Part shown: piece after piece, positions 13,190 through 26,699 of the stretch
How the letters are laid out: every line of letters begins with the position of its first letter
Numbering within the stretch: position 1 is the first letter of the stretch
From: Manis javanica
Taxonomy: Eukaryota; Chordata; Mammalia; Pholidota; Manidae
Length of the DNA: 64,000 bases
Reading direction: 5' to 3'
NCBI RefSeq assembly: GCF_040802235.1
Contig: NC_133172.1
Span: 61,015,613-61,079,612, forward strand
Translations under genes and position numbers: made by a program
Notes under the pieces: model-generated
The model's input: only the letters and a program-made list of their open reading frames with translations
What the model was told of the DNA's origin: nothing
Database searches by the model: none

Positions 13190-13620
13190 TTCCTAAACAT
13201 CGATCAAATCAATGCATCAGCAAATGCAGATTGTGCAAAGATCTGGTGTTTGTACTCACAACTCCTCTGATACCAAATTAGTTTTCCACGCCAACCAATT
13301 CTCCAGTTCTCTGGGCATCCCAGTTTATCCCAGTTCTGACTCTAACTACCCAGAGTTAGAGCAGATGCCACAGGCTAAGGGCTCAGTCCCACTAGAGCGC
13401 CCCCACTTGACATGCCAGTCACAAGTAGAGGCTCCGCAGGTTACCCAGGCTTTTGTGTGACTCGGCTGTTGGTCGGGGGTTCCCACCACCCCCTCGGTTC
13501 AGTGATTTGCTATAATGGCTCACAGAACTCAGGCTTATGGGTCCCTTCTGGCCTGAGTGCTGGGGACTGAGTGCCCTCCCCTGGCCCCCCTGCTTCCCCA
13601 TCAGGGAGGTGGGAAGGCCA
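13190..13620 (-). repeat. ERV LTR-like sequence, antisense (family not assigned)
   Basis: 'gatttgctataatggctcac' then 'agaactcaggcttatgg' match the complement of a common mammalian ERV LTR whose sense strand carries 'gagttctgtgagcc'. A related LTR is in the ZDHHC7 first intron at about 52.1-52.5 kb. Old and incomplete. Confidence 0.5.
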
Positions 13621-14329
13621 GCATGAACGGAGAATCACGAGATGGCATCTGTCCTTGTCAACCTGTTTGAAATCTTCGTGCGAAGCGCCTGACATTGAGT
13701 CTGTGAACAGTGACATTCCAGGCAAAGCCAAGCCCAAAGACACCGGGTGTTAGGACACGGGATTTATGTGTCTGCCTCAGTGTCAGCATAAAACATGCTC
13801 CCTGTCGATGTACAGAGCGGTGGGGAGGATCCCCTGAAGGTCTAACAGATTTGGCCCTTTTGGGGACACGGACTATACCCTTTCCAAAGTTGGTGCTGAT
13901 GTCCTGAAGCAGGTTCGCTTTGCCTACGTAACAGTTCACGCAGTGCTATTTAGTCTGACAGGGAAAAATAAACACCCAAACAACAGCAAAAACCCCATCC
14001 TTGGGAGAACTTGAAGGCTGCCGGCCTTTCCACAAGAGGCCCTGCCTGGCGTGGGATTCCAAGCAGGTCTCGGGGTGGAGGGGGAAAGAAAAGGGCCTGG
14101 TCCCGTGGAAATTTTCTAGTAGGGTTTATTTTGAAGCAAAGGTTTGGCAGTCCTGACCCAGTCTCCTTGGCGAGACAGTGCCTCTTTGAAGAGAGTCAAA
14201 AACAGCTGAGGGCTGGGAAGGGTCCCTGAACAGGCTGGTTTTGGTGGAATCCTCTTCTTCCAAACAGAACTGCCAAGGACCAGCCCAGGCAGCCTTTGCT
14301 TTATGGAATCCGACTCAGCTTACCTGTGG

Positions 14330-14725
14330 TCAGCAGAACAACACCCCCTAACGATGTCCTTGCCCTAATTCCTAGAGCCTGTATGTGACCTTATGTGGTA
14401 AAAGGGACTTTGCAGATGTGACTAAGGACCTTGAGATGCAGGGGGTTATCCTGGGTCATGCAGGCGGACCCATTCATCACAGGGATCAGAGAGGGGCCAT
14501 GCTGTGGCTCCGGAGCTGGAGGAAGGGGCCGAGCGAGACTAGGGGCCACTGTGAGACTGAAAGGGCAAGGAGGAGGTCAGCCCCCACACCTCCAGAAAGA
14601 ACAAGCCCTGCTGGCACACTGGTTTAGCCCAGTGAGACCCACACTGAACTCTGAGCTCTAGACTGAAGATACACGTGTGCCATTTAAGCTGCTAAGTTTG
14701 TGGGAATTTGTTATGGCAGAAGTCG
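14330..14725 (+). repeat. MLT1-type MaLR LTR, sense
   Basis: 'agggactttgcagatgtgac', 'accttgagatgcaggg' and the tail 'taagctgctaagtttgtggg' with 'aatttgttatggcag' are MLT1-class LTR sequence. Confidence 0.8.
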
Positions 14726-14769
14726 GATAATCAGATAATCAAAACATTGCCTTTCTTAAGCACTATGTG

Positions 14770-14900
14770 CCTGTCCCTGGGATGGAGTCCCTAATCCTCA
14801 TGGCCACTGTGACCCCAGTTTACAGATGAGGAAACTGAGGCCCAGTGGGCCTTGGCTGACTCCAGGCTGCCCTGAGCCTCTGGCTGCTCAGGTAAGACAG
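14770..14900 (-). repeat. MIR fragment
   Basis: 'tttacagatgaggaaactga' followed by 'ggcccag' is the complement of the MIR core. Confidence 0.65.
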
Positions 14901-15189
14901 ACACGTGACTGCCCCAGGCACGCAGTGAGGCCTGCCTGTGGGTGTGTGTGGAAGCATGTGGTCCATGTTCGGTCACTGTCACTTGGCTCAGCACTTTCCC
15001 CAGATGTCAGGCATAGCAGGTCTGGCTGCTAAGTGGGTGATATTCTTTCCCGACTCCACTATAAAGTTATTATAAAATCAACCCTGGGTTGCGTGGGCAA
15101 AATCTTCCTGATAGGTGCCACCTTGCAGGGCAAAGGGCTATGAGGCTCCCACTGGCAGAACTGGGTGGCAGGGCCCGTGGCCTCTGTCA

Positions 15190-15330
15190 GCCCGCTGACT
15201 GCTGTGTGACCTCAGGATGGTCACTGCACCTCTCTGGCAGTGTGTCGTTTGGGTTGGCCGCACTCAAGTGCCCCTGCAGTGCCAGCCTCCAGGCAGTTTG
15301 TGAGCCATCGCTGGGCCCCGTGCAGAGGAC
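15190..15330 (+). repeat. MIR fragment
   Basis: 'gactgctgtgtgacctcagg' then 'gcacctctctg' is the sense MIR core, diverged. Confidence 0.5.
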
Positions 15331-15789
15331 TAGCTAGGCTAGTGGCGGTGCAGGGTCTGCACCTGTGGCTTGGAGGTCACATGGGGCCCACATTCAAGGT
15401 CAAGCCCTCCTGCCGTCCAGAGGCCAGGTGCAGATTTCACTCCGCCTTGAAGTCCTGCTCCCGCTGCCCCTCCCCACTGGGCCTGTTTCCTGGATGGGGG
15501 CTATGACCGTGAGCTCTTCCTGGGTCACGACCCAGCCCTGGCCTGGCACTGAAACCCCATGTTCTGGCCTGGCTTTGCCAGCGGGCCGCAGGCTGACTCT
15601 GGGCTGCTGCTCCTTGGGAGTGAAATATGCAGAAGCTAAGCAGTGAGGGAAGGTGGGGTAGCCCAGAGGCCCCCAGCAGTCCCTGGTGGTCTCCCCCACC
15701 CCCCAGCAAAAAGCTGGGCCTTTCACACTTGCTGTCACCATGGGAAGGATGTGGCGGGGTGGGGGTGCCCCATAATGCCGGCCCTGTCT

Positions 15790-16100
15790 ACCAGCTTGAA
15801 TTGTGTTCCTTTAGAAGATATGTTCAACTCCTAACCCCCAAGCCTGTGAATGGGGCCTTATTTGGAAATAAGGCCTTAGTAGATGTGCTCAAGCTAAATG
15901 AGGTCGTGCTGGAGTGGGGTGGCCCTGGTTCCAGAGACAGGAGGTGCTAGTAAGAAGAGAATTTGGACGCAGACACACAGGGGGAAGGCCGCACGTTGAT
16001 GGAGGCAGAGGTTGGAGCCGTGTCGACAACCAAGGACACGAAAGGTTGCGGGCAATACCAGGCGCTGGGTGGCAGGAGAGGGCCCTCCCCTGGAACCCTC
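15790..16100 (+). repeat. MLT1-type MaLR LTR, sense
   Basis: 'ccttatttggaaataaggcc', 'gacgcagacacacaggggga' and 'ggaggcagaggttggagc' are the 5' half of an MLT1 LTR. It lacks the 3' part. Confidence 0.85.
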
Positions 16101-17089
16101 AGAGGGGGTGCCCTGCCCTGGGACCTCACAAGCCCACTGCTTGCTGGCCCCCGTTTCCCAGAAGTCAACGCTTTGAGGAAAATGAGAAAGTCAGCAGGTG
16201 TCCCTCCACGCTGCACACTGAACGTATCCAGATTTAAGACCGGCCTTTGTTCACAGCTTAGGCCCTTCGGGCTCTGCTGGGGTTAAGCTGTCCATCTATG
16301 AAGTGGGGGGTGGTCAGTGACATCCCATTTTACAGATGGGGACACCAAGGCTCTGAAGTCTACACCCTTCCCAAGCAGTTCCTGAGCAATCGGCAGCCCT
16401 GGCAGCTGCCGCTCCAGCCAGCCACTCCATGGAAGCAGGCCGGCCTCCTTTTTGCCCAGATGTTGGATCAAGTCCTTTGAATTCCCGGCAAAAGGGAGAG
16501 GTCCACAGAAATTTCAGAGCTCCAATTAGGACAGTTGGCAGTGGCTCTGTAACCTGCCTCTGTAACCGCTATGGTGTAGGGGCGGCAAGTGCCTCAGGCC
16601 CAGGCAGCTCGCCTGTGTCTCCTGAACACAGTCTGCCCAGGACAGGCGGCTCCCGGCCTGAGGTCGTGGCCACAGGACTCTCTGAGGCCAACTGGTCAGC
16701 CCAGCCTGAGACACACAGCTACCGCGGGCCCCAGGCGTCTCCCCACCCAAGTGACCTCCCTTGCCCTTTCATTCATTCCCAAGAGCCCCGTCCCAGGAAG
16801 GGGTCAGGCCAGGCACGTCCGTCCCTGTGTCTCTGTAGAGCACCCAGGCACAGCCAGCTGCCCGAAGGCCCCGCGGGACCACGTGTGGGGCAGTCCCGTG
16901 TCTCCAGCTTCGGGCCCAGGAGCCCCATGTGTCAGAGAGGGCGCCGAAGAACGGCTCACTGCCAGTCCCGAGGGTCACAGACTCCCATGTTGCCAGGGAG
17001 GCAGGTGTGTCCTGCGGGGCCTGCAGTGGGGAGCAGAAAGCTGGGGTGTGGGTGGAGTGTGGGGCCCTCGAGCAGACTGTGGGAGGTGT

Positions 17090-17515
17090 CTCAGGGGCAC
17101 AGCGACTGTTCTGGGAGTCCATCTGGAACCTGTGAATGGGACCTTTCTGGGAAATAGGGACTGGACAGATGTGGTCAAGTTAAATGAGGTCAGACTAGAG
17201 GATAGTGGCCCCAGTCCTGTGACTGGGTAGAGGGAAGTTTGGACCCAGTGCAAAAGACACAAGGGGACAAACATGAGGCAGAGGCAGAGATGGGATGCAG
17301 CCACAGCCATGGGACCCGGGGGCCACCGGGAGCCAGGAGGGGTGGGAAGAATTCCCCCCGGGTCCCCACCAGAGCCTTCAGAGGGAGCCTGGCCCTTGCT
17401 GCCTGGCCCTCGGACCTCTGGCTTCCAGAGCTGTGAGAATAGGTGTCTGCTATCTCACCCCCCCAGATTTTGGTATACTTGTTACAGCGGCCCCAGAAAA
17501 TGAATACCGTGACCC
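17090..17515 (+). repeat. MLT1-type MaLR LTR, sense
   Basis: 'cctttctgggaaatagggac', 'gaggcagaggcagagatggg', 'ttccagagctgtgagaatag' and 'gcggccccagaaaatgaata' trace an almost full-length MLT1 LTR. It is a different insertion from the one 1.3 kb to the left. Confidence 0.85.
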
Positions 17516-17939
17516 AACACGTGCTGAAACACTGCTTGCTTCTCTGGCTGCCAGGGGAGAGATGCTGATGCACGCCATACAGCAAAGGCTCTGGGAAGTC
17601 CTGCAGGGAAAAGCAGGCTCCATTCTCCCAAGCTGATGCAGCCATGAGAGCATTCATTCCCACCTACCCTTTAACTTCCAATGGGATACACTTTGGGAAA
17701 CACTGGATGAAGAAATCCCTAAGGTCCCCTTCAGATTGAAAATCTGTGGCTTTTGGAACTGGAAGCCGAGCCATGAAATAAAAAAGGCTTAGTCACTATT
17801 TTTTTAAATAGCCAAAACACTCTTCCATTGTGAGGGAAGCAAAATCAGTCCAGGGAAGAACAACAGCCGTAGTTAATCAGACGTGAGCACGTAGGAGCGT
17901 CAATTTGAAGTCCATCAAAGTGTGAATGGGGATAATTGG

Positions 17940-18200
17940 ATTGCGCAGGATTATCTTCTCGGGCTATGTTCCTAGAAGTGGAGTTGCTGAATCAAAGACT
18001 TTGCATTTTTAAGACATTTGACTCAGAGTGCCGGCTGCTCTTCAGACAGCTGTACAGATTTACACTTACATTAACAGACCAGAGGTGCCCGGTCCCCCAC
18101 CCATGCCAACACTGAACATGATATCTGACATCTTTAAATTGTCCTGTGTGTTTTGACCACAAAGGTAAATAAGAGTTTTATTGAGTTACCTGAATTTACA
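17940..18200 (-). repeat. L1 fragment, antisense
   Basis: 'agaagtggagttgctgaatc', 'tacagatttacacttacatt' and 'catgccaacactgaacatg' match the complement of the L1M 3' region. Confidence 0.75.
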
Positions 18201-18424
18201 TGGAATTGTGTCCAGAGCAGCCTGCCCACTAGCCCATCACCGCCCACGAAGGACTCCTGCCAATAACCATGCCAGGGGTACCGAGGTCGGGCCAAACTTC
18301 AGAGGCAACAGCAAACCTCGTTCAGATTTGGCCTGAAATATTAAAATCGAAAAAGGGACGATTCAGTGTCATAGGATCTTTCCCCAGGGGCAGGGCTGGG
18401 CAGGGAAGAGGTTGGGATTTGGAG

Positions 18425-18545
18425 TCAGGGGAACACAGATTTGTCCTGGTTTGGCCCCTTGCTGGCTCTCTGACCTTGGGAAACTCTCTGACCTTGGGAA
18501 ACTCTCATGACCTTTTCGTGCCTCCCTCTCCGTATCTCTGACGTG
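18425..18545 (+). repeat. MIR with an internal tandem duplication
   Basis: The sense MIR core 'ctctgaccttgggaaact' occurs twice back to back at about 18,468-18,504. This points to a small tandem duplication within the old SINE. Confidence 0.65.
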
Positions 18546-18549
18546 GTAT

Positions 18550-21500
18550 AATGACAGCCCCCATCTCTCCATGCTGGGATGAAGTTTTGTCTCCTCCTTG
18601 TGAGTTGGGCTTTGTGGATGTAACCCTAACATGAGCCAGGGCTCCAGACAGCCCTGTCGAGCAGGCATCGCAAATGATAGTCAGGCTACCAAAAGGCATA
18701 GGAAGGAATTTGGGTTTTGACTTGCATTTTTTTAAAACATTGAAAGGAGTCCACAAAATCCTGCCTCCTCTCCTCTCTGCTTTTCTCACCCCTCCGGCAG
18801 TGACTTGAGGCTCTCATTTGCCCCAGACCTTGTCTCCAAACCCAGCTCTCGTTTTTGCATCTCGCCCCCTCGGCGTGGCTCAGCCACACTTTAGTGCACA
18901 GTGTCCTCACCGGATTTGCTTTTCAGCAGCCGCCTCTAAGACCTAGGTTCCCTCATAAAGGGAGGATCCTCACCTGAATTCTCCTGACTCTCTAAGTCCT
19001 GTTTCCTGCCACCTAGTCCCCAGTTCTGCCTAAAATGTGGAAGTCTGGGACAAGCAGAACTCTGTTTGGAAGGCAGTAGAGGGATGGTAGAGGAAGCCAA
19101 GTGGACAAAAACAAAATATTCCCCAATTGGTGAGAAGTATGTTACATAAACGTGTGCGTGTGTGCTGCCGCCGCCTGGCTGCTCGTTCCCCTCAGCTCCT
19201 ATTGGCTGCTTCTCTTCTAACTGAACCCCTTTTAACATCCTTAGAGCTTCGCCCTTACTGAACATGATCTTTTCTTCTTCCCCCGAAGAGAGGTGAGAGA
19301 GGCCAAATTATAACCTGAAATTTTTGGCCAGACCAACATGGCAGCCCCCAGCCTTGGGAAGGGGCGGGGTGGGGGCTGGCTCTCTGCTTGGGGAGGGTCC
19401 AGTGGGGGTGGTCTTCAGGGGCTGGCTCTTTTTCCAGCCTCTTTCTCCAACTGACAAGAGCCTTGGTTGGTCCCCACCTTGGTGCTTACAGTGTGTGTGT
19501 TCAAGTACAGCCCCACTGGAGGGTCACCTTTCTCCCCTGCCAGTCCTCACCCTCCAGGCTGGCATCCCTAGGCATGCCAGGCCACCAGGTGTTCCCAACT
19601 TCCCAGCCCCACCCTATCCTTCCCCTGGATGCATCCTCCTGCGAGATCAAGCTGGCCCTGCTGCCCTGATGGGAGGGTGGGAGCGAGGCCCGGGGTGGGG
19701 AAGAGCTGGAGAAGTGGGGTGACCCTGGAGCCACACAGCTCCTTTACTTAGGGGCCACGTGGCCTCGTGTGAGGTGCTGAATTCCTCATCTGTAAAATGG
19801 ACGCGATCACATCTGGCCCCCACTCACGGGGGATGCAGGGTGGCCCACAGTGATGCCCTGGGCCTCTGCTCCCTCCTTCCACGTGCCTCACGGCTGGCTG
19901 CTCACCACCCTCTGCTAGGTGTCCTGCAGCTGCTGGAGACATGAGGATCAGAGGCGGGTAGGTTGGGGTGCTGTGCTGAGGGCACAGGGCCTGTGGGCTC
20001 TGAGGAAGGGCCTAACTCCGCCCAGGCAGGCTCCCTGGAGGAAGTGAGGTCTGAGCTAGGCCTTAAGCAATGAGTAAAAAGTAGCCATTCGTTTTTTCAT
20101 TCATTCCATTATCAAGCATCTACCTGGTGTCTGCAAAGTACTGATGCTACAAGTGCCGTTTGGGGCTGGACAACGAAGGGGCGTGAGGCATTGGCCCTGT
20201 AAGTGGAAGGCCAGGACACGGGCAGGCATGTCTGACCTGCCTTTCAGACTGGCACAGGCCCATAGCCTGACCACACCAGGCACACCCAAGGGTCACAGAG
20301 TCCAGGGCAGCTAGAGGTCTCGCCCCACGGGCGTGGCACAGATGGTATGCGTATTGGGAAACAAAGACGGAACTCTGTGTGTGGATGTGAAAATGATCAA
20401 GAGACTGTTAAGTGAGAAACAGCAAAATGTAAACAGTGATATGCTGTCTGTGATAAACACACACAGGCGCATACACATCTGTGTGAGTATATGCGGGCGA
20501 TTTCCAGGGCAGGCGCTGGCCAACACCACTAGGCGGCCGCCTGTCTGAGACTGTGCTCCTGGGGAGGACGTCTGCTGCTCATCTGAGTGGCCCACAGTCG
20601 CAGAGAGCCAGCAAGACCCCATGCAGGAGGGCACAAGGCCCGAGGGGCAAAATGGGCTGGGTTTGGGGCCCACCCTGCCAGGGGGGGTGCTGTGTGATTC
20701 TTGGGTGCAATATATACATAAACAACTTCTTGTATTTATGTCTGCTGAGGGCAGAGGCCTCACGGGCACATGGTAGGCATTTAGGCAAAGTATTTGTGGA
20801 CTGGAGGACTTCCTGGGCTTGAGTGGCGTGCGGGCATCTGCTGTCTCGTGGCGCCCTCTGGTGGGCATCCTGCAGGGGCCAGGCTGAGGGCTCACCTTTC
20901 TCCTTCCCTTTCAGTGTCGTCCCCAGCCCTGGGCAGCCTGGGACCTGGCCACCAGGGTGTGGCTACCATCAGTGACGTTTGCAAGTCACAGAGGTGGCAG
21001 GAATCAGTCCTTCTGGAGTCCTGTGAGCGGCTTCTGGATAGCCAGGTGAGTTGGAGGGCAGCCAGCTGCTCACATTATTATTGGCATTATTAAATACCTG
21101 ACATCAATAATGGCAGACATAAAATGTTTATTGTGTGCCACCGACGTGTTCCTGAGTAACCTCTCCAAGTCACTGCCTGGGTCTCTCGGGCCCCAAGCGC
21201 CTCCCCTCACCCCTGGGTGCCCTTGGCAGCTGGTTCTTCCAGGCTTTTGATGGAGACTGTGGGAGGCATGCCCCTGTCACTGACCCAGGCCCACTGCCCT
21301 GAAATTTGCATCAGAGTACAAGGAGAAAAGATCCAGCAGGCTTACAGCCGGGGAATGTTACGCTGTGGACACACACGCCCCAGACACTCAAAAGTCAGGG
21401 TCTGACTATCAGAGCAGAGCCCAGAACTCCCAGCTGCGCCCGGCAGCTGCACACAGGCTAAATGCAACACAGAGGCTGCCCTGAAGGGTGAAGTGGGTGT

Positions 21501-23990
21501 TGCTCAAGTTCCAAGGGAGGCGCCATTTGGCCTGGAAACAATGAAGTTAATTTAGAATACACTTGGCAGTTCAAAGCCCTGAACTGAAAATACTGCAGTA
21601 ACCTCAGTGAAAGTTTTATTTTACTGTTTTTGACTTGTTTATTCAAAGAGTTTTTATTATTATTTTTACTGTCAGTAACTAACAAAATAAAAATAGACAT
21701 TAGGGTTAGAAAAAGTGTTTCATTCTAGCCAGTATGCTTATGTGGAATCCCTCCTCTTTGCCTGCCTGGGGAAACCTGGGCACTTCATGTAACTTCAACA
21801 AGCTGCGGTCTTTTGGTCTGTAAACTGGGTTTACTGTTGGCTGCCTTAAAGGGCTGTAGTGAAGACGCAATCGGATCACATATGAGAAGGCCATCTGGGA
21901 ACTGGAAATGTCAAAAGGGTGTCCTGGTGGTCATTGTTTACCATGGCACTTGCAGCTTTTCTTGGAACTCCAGCAAATTCTACCAGCCAGGAGAAGGCGA
22001 TGCAGCCGGCTCATCAGAGGGCTAGTTGTTGCCCTCGGGCCTCAGTTTACTTGTGCACACGTGCCTGCCCGTGGCCAGACTGCATGTCAAGCGTGGCTGT
22101 CCCATGTCAGGTGCCTGTGACGAGAGGATCTCAGAGCTGGGGTACCAGCTTGTAGGTCTGTCCACAATTCAGCAAAGCCTGGCTAGAAGGCCAGGGCAAT
22201 GCTAAGTCTTTGCTAAGCTAGAGTCCCCTTTGCTACGAACTGAGTCCCCTGCAAGGTGGTCTCCTGGGAACCTCCGTGCTGATCTGGTGACAACTCTAGG
22301 GCTTAAAACAGGCCTGTGAATCGCAATCACAGCTGGTCCCCTCTTCAGGAAGGCCAGGCTCGGGTAAGGGCCACATGTCTGTCATTCTGGGATGGAATGC
22401 CAGGGGGACCGCACTGTGTGAGGCGATGCCCCCAACCCAAGCGGCGGGCTGCTGGCTCTGGGGGAAAGCAATCCTCACCTCCCAAATGGCACCCTGAGGG
22501 GGTTGCCCTCCACTGATGGAATCCTTTCCTGCTTAAACACGTGGAACGGCTGCTTTTCCCTCCATCACACTTTCTTCATGACCCAGATCAACATCCATGC
22601 TTTTTGCATTCAACCATAAGCCATTTTCAAAATAAGTTCCGAAACGGCTTTTTCAAGGACTGTAAACAGCTCACTAGTCTACTTTCTGTATCATGTACTT
22701 TCTTCCCTTTTAATTGCTTATTCCACAAACATGTAACTTTGAAGTCGAAATTCTTCAAAAGGCTCATCACCTCAATAAGTCCAAACGCTTTCCTCTTTCT
22801 CTTTCCAGTTATAGCCGCTATAAACCAGACATAGAAGTGTCAGTGAGGAGTGTGTATTTCAAGTACATTTCAGTGTTGCAAATGTTTAGTACTTTCACTG
22901 AGCAGCTACCACAGAGTAACTCTTCCCTCACCAGCTGGTGTTTAGACTTTGCTACTCAAAGTGTGGGTGGTGAGCCGGCATGAACACCGCCAGGAGCTGG
23001 TTAGAAATGCAGAACTTCAGGCTGCACCCAGGCCTGCAGGATCAAAATTTTATCGAGATGCCAGGGATATAATGCCTGTACATTACAGTTCGAGATACTC
23101 TAGTTCAGTTTGTAAAATGTTGGAGGTATTTGAATAGAAAGTATTTAGACAGCATGGTGATACCTGTATGGAACAAGGCCTTACAGGCAGCCAACTTTGT
23201 GGGTTTCCGTCTGTGTTAAGAACCTGAGGGCCTTTAGGGTCCCAGGTAAACTGCAGTGCTTGCTTCCATCTCATCTCATCAGCCTTCAAAGCCATGTTTC
23301 TTTGGAGTGGTCCAGCACTGAAAAAAAAATCACATCCATACAGCAAAGCTTCTGTGGCCCAACTTGATCAAGACAGAGATGGCTGCAAAATGGGTTGGGT
23401 CATTTTCAGAACTACAGGTTGACAGACACGAGAAGGGAGATAGCATGTGACAATAGCAGTATTATATTTCATTAAGTGGAATTAAGATGATGGTACTGAT
23501 TTTTGCAGTTGTTGAGTTACCTGGTGCTCTGGCTGTTATTTGGACAATGGGCAGTGACCACATTCACTTCAGACCTGTAACCATGCAAATGTGTCCTGTG
23601 GTCCCTTCCTTTAAAAAAAAAGCTCTTAGAGGTTCATGTGCCCTGTGGCAGGCTGTGAACATGTCTGCTCTGGGGAACTTGTCGCCGAATGGCTGCTTCG
23701 ATCTTGGGCTGGGTGTGGGTCCTCATTTGTTCCTTCTTACCTCAATCCGCCGTGTTCTCAGGGATGACAGTCAAAGCGAGGAGATACGCGAGAGCGAGCA
23801 CACTGAGACCCAAAACACTTTGGTTTAGATGTCGCTTCTTCATCCTTTGAGATCTCAAATCCCTCCTCCCACAAAAATTCTTCCTCAAAACAAGGCACGC
23901 ACTGCCCACAGGCACAACTGTGTCCCTGGGGCATCTACTGCTTACAAAGGCTTCCACAGCGCTCACCTCACTGGGGTTTTTCTTTTTAAG
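18550..23990. other. Intergenic DNA, no gene supported
   Basis: Mixed composition with few recognisable repeats: MIR-like sequence at about 19,740-19,830, an antisense L2 tail near 20,090-20,170, and a MER5-like element at about 22,945-23,040 ('ttagaaatgcagaacttcag'). Open frames are short and overlapping. None resembles a known protein. Confidence 0.5.
22945..23045 (+). repeat. MER5-like hAT-Charlie fragment
   Basis: 'gctactcaaagtgtgggtgg' followed by 'ttagaaatgcagaacttcag' matches a MER5-type element. Confidence 0.6.
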
Positions 23991-23999
23991 TGGAATGCT

Positions 24000-26686
24000 G
24001 TTTCTTCATGATTCAGTCTTGGCAGGTTATAAATTTCTAGGAATGTATCCTTTTCTTCTAGGTTATTCAGATGTTGGCATATAATTATTCATAGTGGTCT
24101 CTTAGATTGTTTTAATTTCTGTGGCATCAGTTGGAATGTCTCCTGTTTCATTTCTAATTTTATGAAGTCTTCATAGATCTACAGCTAATTTTGAGATTGA
24201 ATCAGTAATGAAAACCCCCCCAATAAAGAAAAATCCAGGACTGATGGCTTCACTGGTGAGTCTACCAAACATTTAAAGAGGCATTAATGTCAACCTTCTC
24301 AAAATCTTCCCAAAAAAATTGAAGAGGAAATACTTCCAAACTCATTCTGTGAGGCCCTCAGTACTCTGATACCAAAGCCAGACAAAGCCTCTACAAGAAA
24401 ACTACAAACGAGTATCTGTTATGAATATAGATGCAAAAATCCTGAACAAAATACTAGCAAACTAAACCCAACAGCACACTAAAAAAATCATACACCATGA
24501 CCGAGTGGTATTTACTCCCTGGAATGCAAAGATGGTTGAACAAATGAAAATCAATTACAGCTGACCTTTGAATAACACGGGGGTTAGGGGCACTGACCCT
24601 GTAGTGCAGTAAAGAATCTATACATCACTTTTGACTCTCCAGAAATTTAACTAATGGCCTGCTGTTGACCAGAAGCCTTACCAATAACATGTAATTAACA
24701 TGTATTTTGTGTTACATGTATCATATGCTTTCTTATAATAAAGTAGGCTACAGAAAAGAAAATGTTATTTCAAAATATCATGAATCTCCAAAAAAATTTC
24801 TAATACACTTATTGAAAAAAGTCTGCATATAAGTGGATCCACACAGCCCAAACCAATGTTCTTCAAGGGTCAACTGTAATGTGATTCACCACATGAACAG
24901 AATAAAGGATAAAATCACACAATCATCTCAATAGATGCAGAAAAAGTGTTTGGCAAAATTCAACACCCTTTCATGATAAAAAAAAAAAAACTATCAACAA
25001 ACTAGAAATAGAGGGAAATACCTCAACATAATAAAGGCCATATGAGAAAAGCCCCAAATTAACATCATATTCAATAAAAAAAAGTTGAAAGCTTTTCCTC
25101 TAAGGTCAGAAACAAGACAAGGATGCCCCATTTGCCACTATTATTCAACATAGTACTGGAAGTCCTGACCAGAGCAATTAGCAAAAGGCATCCAAATTGG
25201 AAAGGAAGTAATAAAATCATCCCTGTCTTCAGACATGATCTTATAGAAAATTCTAAAGACTCCACCAAAAAAAGCTATTAAAACTAACAAATTCAGTAAA
25301 GTTGCAGGATACAAAAGAACCATGCAAAATCAGTAGCATTTCTATACACTAGCAACAAACTACCTGAAAAGGAAATTAGGAAAACAATCCCATTTACAAC
25401 AGTACCCAAAAGAATAAAATACTTACGAATAAACGTAACTAAGGTGAAAGACTTGTTATGTTGAAAACTACAAAAACATTGGTCAAAGAAATTAAGACAC
25501 CAATGGAAAGACATCCCATGTTCATGGACCAGAAGACAGTATTGTTAAAATGTCCACACTACCCAAAGTCATCTAAAGATTCAATGCAATCCCTGTCAAA
25601 ATCCCAATGGTATTTTTCACAGAAAAAGAACAATTCTAAAACTCACATGGAACCACAAAAGACCACAAATAGCCAAATCAATCATGGGAATGAAGAACAA
25701 AGCTGCAGGCATCACACTTCCTGATTTCAAAATATAGTACAAGTGACAGTAATCAAAACAGTATAATACTGGCATAAAGACCAACTTGTAGGCCCACAGA
25801 GAAGAACAGACAGCCCAGAAATAAACCCATGCATATATCGTCAAGTGATCTTCAGCAGGGGTGCCAAAAATACACAATAAGGAAAGGACAGTTTTTTCAA
25901 CAGGTGGTGTTGGGAAAAATCGATATCCACGTATAAACGAGCGACATTTGGACCCTTACTTTACAGAATATAAAAAAATCAATGCAAAATGGATTAAACA
26001 TAAGACCTGAAACTGTAAAATCCTAGCAGACCACTTAAGGGAAAGCTTATGGTCACACAGAAACCCGCACAGGGATGTTATAGTCCTATCAGCTTTATTC
26101 ATAACAGCCAGAACTTGGAAGCAACCAAGATGCCCTTAGGTAGGTGACTGGATAAGTAAACCGGCACATCCAGACAACAGAATGCTATTTGGCACTAAAA
26201 AGAAATCAGGTATCAAGCCACAAAAAGACATGGAGGAACCTAACGCATATTACTAAGTGAAAGGGGCCAATCTGAAGGGCTACACACTGTATGAGTCCAA
26301 CGAGATGACTCTAGACAAGGCAACACCGCGGACGCCATGGAAAGATCAGTGGGTGCCAGGCGGGGTGAAGGGGAGGGATGAGTACATGGTACACAGAAGA
26401 TGTTCAGGGCAGTAGAAATACCCTGTAAGCTATTATAATGATGGATACATGCCTTACACATTTGTCCAACAGAAAGCACACCACCGAGAGTGAGCCCTCA
26501 CACACCAGAGGCTCTGGGTGACCACGATGTTCAGGGCAGGTTCCTCGGTTGTGACCACTGTCCCGTCGGGTGCAGAATGTTGCAGTGGGGAAGGCTGTGC
26601 ACGAGCAGGGAAAGGGGCATGTGGACATTCTCTGTACCTGCCCCTCAATTTTGCTGTGAATCTAAAACTTCTTTAAAAAAAAAAAT
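24000..26686 (+). mobile_element. L1 LINE, 5'-truncated and 5'-inverted, with poly(A) tail
   Basis: From about 24,190 the plus strand follows the reverse-transcriptase part of L1 ORF2 ('gagattgaatcagtaatg', 'gatggcttcactggtgagtc') through to the 3' UTR ('tgcccctcaattttgctgtg') and an A-run at 26,674-26,685. ORF2 is broken by many frameshifts and stops. The leftmost part, about 24,000-24,185, is the same ORF2 in opposite orientation. Its complement reads 'gactgaatcatgaag' and the sequence immediately upstream in the L1 consensus, so it is a 5' inversion. A Tigger2-like element interrupts the body at 24,558-24,876. Confidence 0.9.
24558..24876 (+). mobile_element. Tigger2/MER28-type DNA transposon, nested in L1
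   Basis: 319-bp element with terminal inverted repeats: the left end 'cagctgacctttgaataaca' is complementary to the right end 'cttcaagggtcaactg'. It is bounded by TA on both sides (24,556-24,557 and 24,877-24,878), the TcMar target duplication. Internal phrases such as 'agaagccttaccaataac' and 'ataaagtaggctacagaaaa' fit Tigger2. No transposase frame: a non-autonomous copy. Confidence 0.88.
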
Positions 26687-26699
26687 TTTTTTTTTTTAA

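Noticed and set aside
25071-25877. Minus-strand frames of hydrophobic peptides at 25.1-25.9 kb
   Set aside because: They are the antisense of L1 ORF2, which commonly gives hydrophobic-looking shadow frames.
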